Assembly: GCA_027084145.1 (NCBI GenBank)
Contig: JALWLM010000518.1
Location: forward strand, 1-9,100
Direction: 5' to 3'
Length of the DNA: 9,100 bases
Source: Crocinitomicaceae bacterium
Lineage (GTDB): Bacteria; Bacteroidota; Bacteroidia; Flavobacteriales_D; Crocinitomicaceae
In this document: piece after piece, positions 1 through 7,264 of the stretch
Layout of the letters: every line of letters begins with the position of its first letter
Position numbering within the stretch: the stretch's first letter is position 1
Notes under the pieces: model-generated
Database searches by the model: none
Told to the model about the DNA's origin: nothing
What the model saw: the letters and a program-made list of their open reading frames with translations, nothing else
Made by a program: the position numbers and the translations under genes

Positions 1-59
1 AAAATAAAAAAAACACCAAAAAAAAGAATAAAAAAATAAATGATATTAGCAGGTGAAAA

Positions 60-67
60 CAAATGTA
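60..67 (-). promoter_or_regulatory. Possible leftward Bacteroidota promoter (-7 element)
   Basis: The minus strand reads TACATTTG, an exact match to the TAnnTTTG -7 consensus of Bacteroidota sigma factor ABfA-type promoters. A minus-strand TTG (plus-strand CAA at 91-93) lies 23 bases upstream, at the long end of the usual spacing for the -33 element. It would drive a gene to the left of the window. No minus-strand ATG occurs between here and base 1, so the target gene cannot be seen. Confidence 0.35.
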
Positions 68-103
68 TCATATTATATTTTATTTTCAGTCAACTAAATA
101 TCG

Positions 104-111
104 TATCTTTA
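104..111 (+). promoter_or_regulatory. Candidate promoter -7 element for porV2-porU2
   Basis: TATCTTTA matches the Bacteroidota -7 consensus TAnnTTTG at all but the last base. It lies 85 bases before the ATG at 197, giving a leader of roughly 80 bases. I see no clear TTG -33 element at the expected distance, so this is a weak-to-moderate call. It is the best rightward candidate before the first gene. The 3-bp gap to the second gene implies that both are served by it. Confidence 0.4.
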
Positions 112-196
112 CGTCTTATTAATGCGTAAATACAAATTAACGCAATTTTTTAGATAAAAATTAGTTAACTGGATTGAATATAAGAAAATTATAAAA

Positions 197-1309
197 ATGA
201 GACTTTCTCTAATTGCATTTATTTTATTTTTCACAAATCAAAGCGAACTCTTTTCACAAGATTCTCCTACTGATAAAATTGCCCCTAAATATTCTAATGA
301 ATTTTTGTCTATCGGAATAGGTGCTGATGCATTAGGTCTGGGAAATGCTGTTGTTGCCCAAACAGGTGGAAGTTCTTCAGCTTACTGGAATCCCTCAGGG
401 CTGTTAGAAACAAATTCTTGGTTGGAAATCGGGTTAATGCATTCTGAATATTTTGCAGGTATTGCCAAATATGATTATCTCGGACTGGCGCACACTATTG
501 ATGAACGAAGCGCAATTGCTTTTTCTCTTATCAGATTTGCTGTAGATGATATCCCTAATACAACACAACTGATTGATAATAATGGTAGAATCGATTACGA
601 CCGCATCACATCTTTTACTGCTGCGGATTACGCTTTCTTATTTAGTTATGCCCGAAAAACTTCTATCAAAGGGTTAAACCTCGGAGGATCTTTTAAAATC
701 ATACATCGAAGAGTTGGTAACTTTGCTAAATCGTGGGGATTTGGATTAGATGCAGGAATAAAATATCAAACCTCTTCAGAATGGAAATTCGGTTTGATGG
801 CTAGAGATGTTACCTCTACTTTTAATGCATGGGTGTTTACTTTAGACGATGAGACAAAAGAAGTTTTTTTAGCTACCGGAAATCAACTTCCTGAAAACGG
901 ATTAGAACTCACATTGCCTCGTTTTATTTTTGCCGGATATAAGAAATTTAACATTGGAGAAAAAGGATTTTATACTTCGATGGAACTCGATGTTGATGTA
1001 ACAACTGACGGAATGCGAAACACCTTAATTAAGTCCGACCCTTTTTCGATAGACCCTCACTTTGGAATACAAGTTGGCTTCAAACAATTTGTTTCCTTGA
1101 GAGCAGGAATTTCTAACTTTCAATACATCAAAGATTTTGATGACCGGAAACAATTAAATTTTCAGCCAAATATCGGAATCGGTCTCAATTTTAGAAATTT
1201 TTATTTGGATTATGCATTTACCGATATTGGAGATGCTTCCATTGCTCTTTATTCACATCTTATTTCTCTTAGAATTAAATTAGATAAACCTAATAACTCT
1301 ACTGAATAA
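197..1309 (+). CDS. porV2: PorV/PorQ-family T9SS outer-membrane barrel, PorV2-like
   Basis: This 370-residue protein belongs to the PorV/PorQ family, FadL-like outer-membrane beta-barrels of the type IX secretion system. PorV itself shuttles substrates from the translocon and holds the sortase PorU at the cell surface. Visible features are a signal peptide (about residues 1-20, cleavage near LFS/Q), the family N-terminal segment GADALGLGNA (42-51), the AYWNPSGL motif (62-69), alternating beta-strand sequence throughout, and a C-terminal strand ending LISLRIKL. Length is normal for the family. The ATG is preceded by an A-rich leader and directly yields a signal peptide, which supports this start. 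The stop lies 3 bp before the C25-peptidase gene, so the two are almost certainly cotranscribed. That partner, and divergence from the usual PorV N-terminus, favour PorV2 (the barrel paired with PorU2) over canonical PorV. The family call is firm; the PorV2 subtype is inferred mainly from context. Confidence 0.85.
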   Translation: MRLSLIAFILFFTNQSELFSQDSPTDKIAPKYSNEFLSIGIGADALGLGNAVVAQTGGSSSAYWNPSGLLETNSWLEIGLMHSEYFAGIAKYDYLGLAHTIDERSAIAFSLIRFAVDDIPNTTQLIDNNGRIDYDRITSFTAADYAFLFSYARKTSIKGLNLGGSFKIIHRRVGNFAKSWGFGLDAGIKYQTSSEWKFGLMARDVTSTFNAWVFTLDDETKEVFLATGNQLPENGLELTLPRFIFAGYKKFNIGEKGFYTSMELDVDVTTDGMRNTLIKSDPFSIDPHFGIQVGFKQFVSLRAGISNFQYIKDFDDRKQLNFQPNIGIGLNFRNFYLDYAFTDIGDASIALYSHLISLRIKLDKPNNSTE

Positions 1310-1312
1310 AAC

Positions 1313-4300
1313 ATGAATAAAATCATTACTATAATCTTATTTTTAAGTTGTATTTTTCAACCTGTATTCGGTCAAACCTACGGGAATGAATGGATTGATT
1401 ACAGTCAAAAATATTACTCATTTAAAGTTTATCCACAAAATGTCATCCCTTGGAGGGCAACAGAAACCAGTAATCCTACGGGAATATATCGAATTGACTA
1501 TCAGACTTTGGTGAATTCCGGTATTCCTGTCCAATCTTTTTCTAGCGAAAATATTCAAATATTTGGTCGGGAAAGAGAAATCCCCCTCTATATTGAAGAC
1601 GGCGGAGACTCTAGTTTAGATCCCGGAGATTATATTTTATTTGTTACAGAAAGAAATGACGGTTGGCTGGATTCTACCGTTTATGTTAATAAAACCGACA
1701 TTGGGAATCCTTTTTACAGCTTATACAATGATACCATTGAATATTTTTTTACTTGGAATAACTATAATAACAATTTAAGATATATAGAAGAAAGTAGTGC
1801 TAATATTTCAAATTTCACTCCCGAAGAATATGTATTTTATAAACACTGGGTCTCTTATCGATATGAATATCAAGAGGGGGTTCGATTGTCACAAGGTTCG
1901 AGTTCTTTCTATACCATTGGAGAAGGATGGGCACACTATAAGTACAATGGCATAGGAGGTTTTAATTTTAACCTTGGAAATAATTATATCTACTATCCTT
2001 ATCAAAATCCGGGAGCCCCACAAGTAAAATTCAAAGCAATGTCAATCGGGGCGTCAAATGCTACTTATACAGGATTAGGGAATCATCATATAAAATGGAC
2101 AATAGGACCCAATAATTATGTATTAAAAGATACCGTATGGATTGGATATAAAGGTGTAATATTGACAACGGACTTTCCGGTAACCGAACTACCTTCTTCA
2201 GGCTTGAGTAATTTAAAAGCACAAATCATAGATGACCAAGGAGCTACAACCGACTATCAATCTATTTCATATTGGCAATTTGAGTACCCTAGAATTCCTA
2301 TTTTCGGTTCTCAAGATAAATTTTATTTTGAAGTAGAAAACAATCCGTCCTCCTTTATCCGGATTGATTTAACCAGCACTTTAAGTAATCCTATTGTTTT
2401 CGTAGAAGGTGGTGCTACCCCTAAAAAAGTAGAAGTCATTACTTCCGGTAGTACACATCAATTTTTAATATCAAACAATACTAACGGTCAAAGACAACGT
2501 GTTTTTGTTCAATCATCTTCTACAATTACAAATGTTGACACATTAATTGCAGTAAACGGAAACGGATTTTTTACAGATTTTTCAACCATGTCTTTAGAAG
2601 AAGCACTTCTTATTATTACTCACCCTGCATTACAGTCTGCTTCCGATAATTATATTACATACCGCCAATCACCTCAAGGAGGAGGATATAATGTCATCGA
2701 CGCCAACATCATCGAATTATATCAACAATTTGGCGGAGGGATAAAGGGGCATATCAATGGTATTAGACGATTTGTCCATTATATTTATAATTTATCCACC
2801 AAAAAGCCTGTTGGATTATTATTATTAGGTAAAGGGATTAAACAAGCGACTGTTGGAGGAGTCACGGGAACAAGAAATAACCCCGCTTATTTTGCTCAAT
2901 CTTTTATTCCTTCTTTTGGAGAACCTGCTTCCGATATATGTATTACCACAGGACTTGAAGGAACTAAAAAGTGGGTTCCATTAGTCCCAACCGGACGTGT
3001 TCCCGCGAAAAACGTTACAGAGCTGCAAGAATACCTAAATAAAGTGATTGAATACGAAGAAGAGCAAGATTCCACAGATATTTACAATACCCCGAATAAA
3101 GATTGGCAAAAACATATTATCCATTTTGTTGGAGGAGCAAACCCCAATCAACAAATACAATTTAAAAATTATATGGATGCCATGGCAAATATCATCAGCG
3201 ACAGTCTTTTTGGCGGTACTGTAAAAAGCATCTACAAAACGGATAGTAATCCTTTAACACCTTCTGAATTAAATGAAATTACATCTCGAATTTCAAAAGG
3301 TGTAAGTTTAATGAGTTATTTCGGACATTCAACCGGGACATCAAGTGGCTTTGAAATCAATCTCGATGAACCCCAAAACTGGAATAATAATAAGAAATAT
3401 CCCGTAATGATTGTAAACTCCTGTTACAATGGAAATATTTTTCAAGTCGGGACATCTAAATCGGAGGACTTTGTTTTAATCCCTGACTATGGCGCAATTG
3501 CTTATATTGCTTCAGTCAATGTCGGATATGATGTTTATTTGAATATATACTCCAATCGCTTATACAAAGAAATGTCTGCTTATGGTTATGCAAAAACATT
3601 ATCGGAACAACTTTCAGCGACAATAAATGCTTTGGAAACACCTGTAAATTCGAACAACTTGTATTTGGAAACAACATGTACTCAAATGATTCTAAATGGA
3701 GATCCCATGCTAAGATTAAATTGGCATGTCAAACCTGAAATCGAATTATTGGAAGAATATGTTTGGTTTAGCCCTGATGATCCGGATTTGACGGTAGATA
3801 GTATTTCCATGCACATTAAGATTAAAAACCTAGGTCACTCTATTACAGACACCATACGAATCGAAGTCATCAGAGATTTTCCTGAATCGGAAATTGATTC
3901 TGTTTATCATTTAAAAATTCCAAATCTACATTATGAACGGGAAGTTGTCTTGAAATTTCCATTACAGCCTAATATTAGTTTGGGGATTAATAATTTTACT
4001 ATTTCTGTTGATTTACCCTCTTTTTATGATGAGGTTTATGATGAAATCGGAAACAATCAGATTACCAAAACTTTATTTTTAGAATTTGACGGTATTATCC
4101 CCGTTATTCCGTATAAGTTTGCCGTTATCCCTGATGATAGTGTAACAGTCATGGGATCGACAACCAATCCTATTGCCGATTTCAACACTTATCGATTTGA
4201 AATTGACACCATTGATTTTGAAGGGAATCCATCTCCTTTCCATAGGTATGCTTTAGTATCAGGACTTGGTGGAGTGAAAACAGTCAATCCTTCGGATTGG

Positions 4301-6511
4301 ATTTTAACAAGTAACAACACACAAAATCAACTTGTATTAGAAGACAGCGTTGTTTATTTCTGGCGTTGTGTGGTTGATGGAGACACTAACTGGAGAGAAA
4401 GTTCATTCCAATACATCCCGAATAAAGTAGGTTGGGGGCAAGATCATTTTTTCCAATTTAAAGACAATGATTTTTCAGCTATTGACTATGACCGAAGTAC
4501 ACGTACCAGAAACTTTATACCGAAAGTAAGTGAATTAACTTGTTTCGTAGAAGGTGCTACCATGGATCCGTTTTCATCTTCTTATACCATTAACGGTATA
4601 CAACAAGAATATGGAGTATGTACTTATGCACCTATGCTTCATGTCGTTGTTATTGATCCTAACACACATAAGCCTTGGGGAACAAAATGGACAAACTCTA
4701 CAGGAACTACTTTCAACCCAAATCATGATTTTGGTAATTTTAATAATGAAAGTTCTTGTAGAAACAGAGTCGAAAATTATTTTTTATTCAGAGAAGGAGT
4801 GTTACAAGATTTGGAGAATTTTCAAGACATGGTGCTTAATCAAGTCCCTGACGGACATTATTTAATGATATATTCTCCTTTTTACACAAGTTATTCCTCT
4901 TGGAATGCTTTGGATTCAGTAGATATGTACGCTACTTTTGCTGCACTTGGTTCAGACAGTATTATTCCGGGACGTCCCGAATATCCTTTTGTTTTCTTTA
5001 TTAAAAAAGGTGATTTATCATCAAAAATTGAACTCGTAGCACAAACAGACACCGAAAACCTTGATTTACTTGCCTACTTATATGCTTCCGGAGGAGGAGA
5101 AGAAGAAACTCCGTATATCGGACCTGTAGCTGAATGGGGTTCCGTACACTGGAAACAAGACCCTATGGAAACTCCAAACACGGACACAACCATACTTTCT
5201 ATTAAAGTTTATGATGTTGGGAAATCATTCCAATATCAAATAGATACGGCTTTTACGGCAAATGATTCTATTATTGACTTAGCTAATTTCATTGATGCTT
5301 CCCAATATCCATACATTCGATTAAAAGTCAATTATAAAGACACCATACAATTAACTCCTGCTCAAGTTGATCGCTTACATGTACTCTACAGCCCTGTTCC
5401 GGAAGCCGCTATTGACGGAACAACGGCATATACTTGGTCTGCTATGGGAGACTCTATACAAGAAGGAGAAAATATACAGTTTGCCGTAGATGTAAAAAAT
5501 ATTTTTACAGTGGATATGGATTCCTTACTTATCAACTATTGGGTTGAAGATAAAAATAATGTCATACACCCCATTGCTTATCCTAGACAAGATTCTCTTA
5601 GAGTAGGGGAAACATTACGAGATACCATTACAATCAATACGATTGGATTAAACGGAGAGAGTATATTATGGATGGAAGTAAACCCATATATCAATGGTAG
5701 TACAACAATTACCGACCAACCGGAGCAAGAACATTTTAACAATCTGCTTCACTTACCGTTTTATGTCTATCCTGATGATGAAAACCCTTTATTAGATGTC
5801 ACCTTTAATGGAAGACACATCTTAAATGGGGATATTGTTGATCCAAATAGTGAAATCGTCATCACATTAAAAGATGACAATGAGTTCTTAATTATGGATA
5901 ATGATGCCGATACTTCTTATTTCGGTATCTACCTCACTGACCCTTTAGGAAATCAAAAAAGAATTCCTTTTGTAGATGGCACGGGAACAACTGTTATGCA
6001 ATGGATCCCCGCAAATTCTCAAAACAAACGTTTTAAAATTATTTGGCCTGCAGAGTTTACAACAGATGGGACATACACTTTACAAGTTCAAGGAGAAGAT
6101 AAAAGCGGGAATCTATCGGGTGATATTGAATATCTTGTCAATTTTGAAGTTATTCACGAATCAACAATTACTAACTTAATGAACTACCCCAACCCTTTTA
6201 GTACAAGCACACGATTTGTTTTCACTTTAACAGGAAGTGAAGTTCCTGATGAAATCTTAATACAAATTATGACTGTTACAGGAAAAGTTGTCCGTGAAAT
6301 TACAGAAGATGAACTTGGTCAAATTTACATAGGAAGAAACATTACTGAATTTGCATGGGATGGAACTGATGAATTCGGAAGTCCTTTGGCAAATGGCGTT
6401 TATTTATATCGTGTTAAGGCTCAAATTAACGGTAAAGATATTAAACTACGACAGTCAGGTGCTGATCAATACTTTAAGAAACAATTTGGTAAAATGTACT
6501 TAATGAGATAG
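1313..6511 (+). CDS. porU2: Gingipain-type (C25) T9SS sortase-like protein, PorU2-like
   Basis: This 1732-residue secreted multidomain protein carries a peptidase C25 domain and a T9SS type A C-terminal domain. It has a signal peptide (residues 1-20, cleavage after VFG), a beta-rich N-terminal region (about 21-425), and the C25 domain (about 427-802). The catalytic pair is His672 in YFGHSTGT and Cys704 in NSCYNGNIF, 32 residues apart as in gingipains, and the domain closes with NGDPMLRL. CARDB-like modules follow (about 805-905 and 1385-1480), with a probable ILEI/PANDER-like domain between them (about 1075-1250), an Ig-like module (about 1488-1615), and the sorting domain from YPNPFS (1625) through NGVYLYRV (1694 on). 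PorU, the T9SS sortase, cleaves substrate C-terminal domains and attaches them to A-LPS. This protein is clearly longer than usual PorU (about 1150-1300) and follows a PorV-like barrel by 3 bp, matching the PorU2 group. Sortase activity is inferred; a secreted protease acting on other proteins is possible. Confidence 0.85.
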   Translation: MNKIITIILFLSCIFQPVFGQTYGNEWIDYSQKYYSFKVYPQNVIPWRATETSNPTGIYRIDYQTLVNSGIPVQSFSSENIQIFGREREIPLYIEDGGDSSLDPGDYILFVTERNDGWLDSTVYVNKTDIGNPFYSLYNDTIEYFFTWNNYNNNLRYIEESSANISNFTPEEYVFYKHWVSYRYEYQEGVRLSQGSSSFYTIGEGWAHYKYNGIGGFNFNLGNNYIYYPYQNPGAPQVKFKAMSIGASNATYTGLGNHHIKWTIGPNNYVLKDTVWIGYKGVILTTDFPVTELPSSGLSNLKAQIIDDQGATTDYQSISYWQFEYPRIPIFGSQDKFYFEVENNPSSFIRIDLTSTLSNPIVFVEGGATPKKVEVITSGSTHQFLISNNTNGQRQRVFVQSSSTITNVDTLIAVNGNGFFTDFSTMSLEEALLIITHPALQSASDNYITYRQSPQGGGYNVIDANIIELYQQFGGGIKGHINGIRRFVHYIYNLSTKKPVGLLLLGKGIKQATVGGVTGTRNNPAYFAQSFIPSFGEPASDICITTGLEGTKKWVPLVPTGRVPAKNVTELQEYLNKVIEYEEEQDSTDIYNTPNKDWQKHIIHFVGGANPNQQIQFKNYMDAMANIISDSLFGGTVKSIYKTDSNPLTPSELNEITSRISKGVSLMSYFGHSTGTSSGFEINLDEPQNWNNNKKYPVMIVNSCYNGNIFQVGTSKSEDFVLIPDYGAIAYIASVNVGYDVYLNIYSNRLYKEMSAYGYAKTLSEQLSATINALETPVNSNNLYLETTCTQMILNGDPMLRLNWHVKPEIELLEEYVWFSPDDPDLTVDSISMHIKIKNLGHSITDTIRIEVIRDFPESEIDSVYHLKIPNLHYEREVVLKFPLQPNISLGINNFTISVDLPSFYDEVYDEIGNNQITKTLFLEFDGIIPVIPYKFAVIPDDSVTVMGSTTNPIADFNTYRFEIDTIDFEGNPSPFHRYALVSGLGGVKTVNPSDWILTSNNTQNQLVLEDSVVYFWRCVVDGDTNWRESSFQYIPNKVGWGQDHFFQFKDNDFSAIDYDRSTRTRNFIPKVSELTCFVEGATMDPFSSSYTINGIQQEYGVCTYAPMLHVVVIDPNTHKPWGTKWTNSTGTTFNPNHDFGNFNNESSCRNRVENYFLFREGVLQDLENFQDMVLNQVPDGHYLMIYSPFYTSYSSWNALDSVDMYATFAALGSDSIIPGRPEYPFVFFIKKGDLSSKIELVAQTDTENLDLLAYLYASGGGEEETPYIGPVAEWGSVHWKQDPMETPNTDTTILSIKVYDVGKSFQYQIDTAFTANDSIIDLANFIDASQYPYIRLKVNYKDTIQLTPAQVDRLHVLYSPVPEAAIDGTTAYTWSAMGDSIQEGENIQFAVDVKNIFTVDMDSLLINYWVEDKNNVIHPIAYPRQDSLRVGETLRDTITINTIGLNGESILWMEVNPYINGSTTITDQPEQEHFNNLLHLPFYVYPDDENPLLDVTFNGRHILNGDIVDPNSEIVITLKDDNEFLIMDNDADTSYFGIYLTDPLGNQKRIPFVDGTGTTVMQWIPANSQNKRFKIIWPAEFTTDGTYTLQVQGEDKSGNLSGDIEYLVNFEVIHESTITNLMNYPNPFSTSTRFVFTLTGSEVPDEILIQIMTVTGKVVREITEDELGQIYIGRNITEFAWDGTDEFGSPLANGVYLYRVKAQINGKDIKLRQSGADQYFKKQFGKMYLMR

Positions 6512-6522
6512 GGAGGATTTAG

Positions 6523-7239
6523 TTATGTCAATCGTTTGAACTCAGAAAGCAATATTCCTGTTGAAATTGAAGCATTTAAAGACTCTACCCCTCCAAATTT
6601 GGGTATCGTTATCGGGCATGTTATGAATTCTTTTAATTCCTCTGAAATTCCTTGTCCTTCATTTCCTATGATAAGTGTTCCTTTTTTAGATAATTTTGTT
6701 TTATATACATTATGACCTTCTAATAATGCTCCGTAAATAGGTTTTGGGCTTTCCTTTAAGAAAAATGATAAGTCAGTATAATCTACTTTTACTCTGAAAA
6801 CAGACCCCATTGACGATTGAATTACTTTAGGGTTAAACACATCAACTGTTGTTTTTGAACAAACGATTCGTTCTACTCCAAACCAATCTGCTGTTCGCAT
6901 TATTGTTCCGAAATTCCCCGGATCTTGTATTCCATCTAACACTAAAACAAATGATGTCTTTTTAATTTTAAAATCAGGAAATTTTACAACCGCTAAGGAT
7001 TTGGGAGCTGTTTTCAATGCACTCATCTGTTTCATTTCCTTTCCTATAGCAAGATAAGTTTTCCTTGGAATAGTACTTTTCTCTATCGCTACAGTAAACA
7101 AAATTAAATCCGGATAATGTTCAATAACATCTTTAACCAACTTATCTCCTTCAACAACAAACACTCTTTCTTTTTCTCTATTCTTTTTTAATTTTAGAGA
7201 CCTTACCCATTTAATCTTTGCTTTTGAAATATTTTCCAC
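6523..7239 (-). CDS. SpoU/TrmH-family RNA 2'-O-methyltransferase
   Basis: This is a SPOUT-class methyltransferase that moves a methyl group from S-adenosylmethionine to a ribose 2'-OH in rRNA or tRNA. With a GTG start at 7239 it has 238 residues. The N-terminal part (about 4-90) is the RNA-binding substrate domain and includes VFVVEGDKLV. The C-terminal knot shows motif 1 (DPGNFGTIMRTAD, with Asn109 and Arg115), motif 2 (IIGNEGQGIS, about 190-199, with Asn193 and Glu194) and motif 3 (IPKFGGVESLNAS, about 212-224). An upstream in-frame TTG at 7284 would add 15 residues, but it overlaps tamL by 20 bp and falls in a probable promoter element for this gene. Family similarity begins at ISKAKIKWVRSL, just after the GTG, so I chose GTG. 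No in-frame ATG is suitably placed. The sequence alone does not tell whether the target is 23S rRNA (RlmB-like) or tRNA. Its 3' end converges on porU2 across 11 bp. Confidence 0.9.
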   Translation of the reverse strand: MENISKAKIKWVRSLKLKKNREKERVFVVEGDKLVKDVIEHYPDLILFTVAIEKSTIPRKTYLAIGKEMKQMSALKTAPKSLAVVKFPDFKIKKTSFVLVLDGIQDPGNFGTIMRTADWFGVERIVCSKTTVDVFNPKVIQSSMGSVFRVKVDYTDLSFFLKESPKPIYGALLEGHNVYKTKLSKKGTLIIGNEGQGISEELKEFITCPITIPKFGGVESLNASISTGILLSEFKRLT

Positions 7240-7250
7240 GTTCGTTTTAT

Positions 7251-7258
7251 TATTTTTG
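7251..7258 (+). promoter_or_regulatory. Probable tamL promoter -7 element
   Basis: TATTTTTG is an exact match to the Bacteroidota TAnnTTTG consensus and ends 6 bases before the tamL ATG at 7265. The nearest upstream TTG (7224-7226) is 24 bases away, one more than the usual upper limit, so the -33 element is uncertain. It lies inside the methyltransferase coding region. Transcription from here would begin at about 7262-7268, leaving almost no leader in front of tamL. Confidence 0.45.
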
Positions 7259-7264
7259 TGCCTA

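Larger units (their letters stand above)
1..196. other. Non-coding leader upstream of the porV2-porU2 operon
   Basis: No supported gene lies here. The first 40 bases are almost entirely A, and the rest is AT-rich. I see a leftward TAnnTTTG match at 60-67, a rightward near-match at 104-111, an imperfect inverted repeat at 123-144 and a short palindrome (AGTTAACT) at 163-170. The stretch just before the ATG at 197 is A-rich and has no Shine-Dalgarno sequence, which is normal for Bacteroidota. Confidence 0.7.

Noticed and set aside
1..39. Lysine-rich open frame ending in TAA at 37-39, possibly the tail of a plus-strand gene to the left
   Set aside because: Any frame through an almost pure A tract encodes lysine, another frame is also open to 54-56, and a leftward promoter lies next to it. 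Nothing distinguishes coding from non-coding here.
163..170. Perfect 8-base palindrome AGTTAACT
   Set aside because: It is too short and AT-rich to call an operator without conservation data.
4554..4865. Open frame of 103 codons on the plus strand, overlapping porU2
   Set aside because: It lies wholly inside the well-supported C25 protein gene in another frame, has no recognisable motif, and its composition fits a shadow of the real frame.
5976..6179. Open frame of 67 codons on the plus strand, overlapping porU2
   Set aside because: It lies inside the Ig-like region of the real gene, with no motif and no promoter or start context of its own.
6512..6536. Strong Shine-Dalgarno-like GGAGGA (6512-6517) followed by an ATG at 6525
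   Set aside because: The frame is only four codons (ATG TCA ATC GTT, then TGA) and overlaps the 3' end of the minus-strand methyltransferase. Bacteroidota also rarely use such sites.
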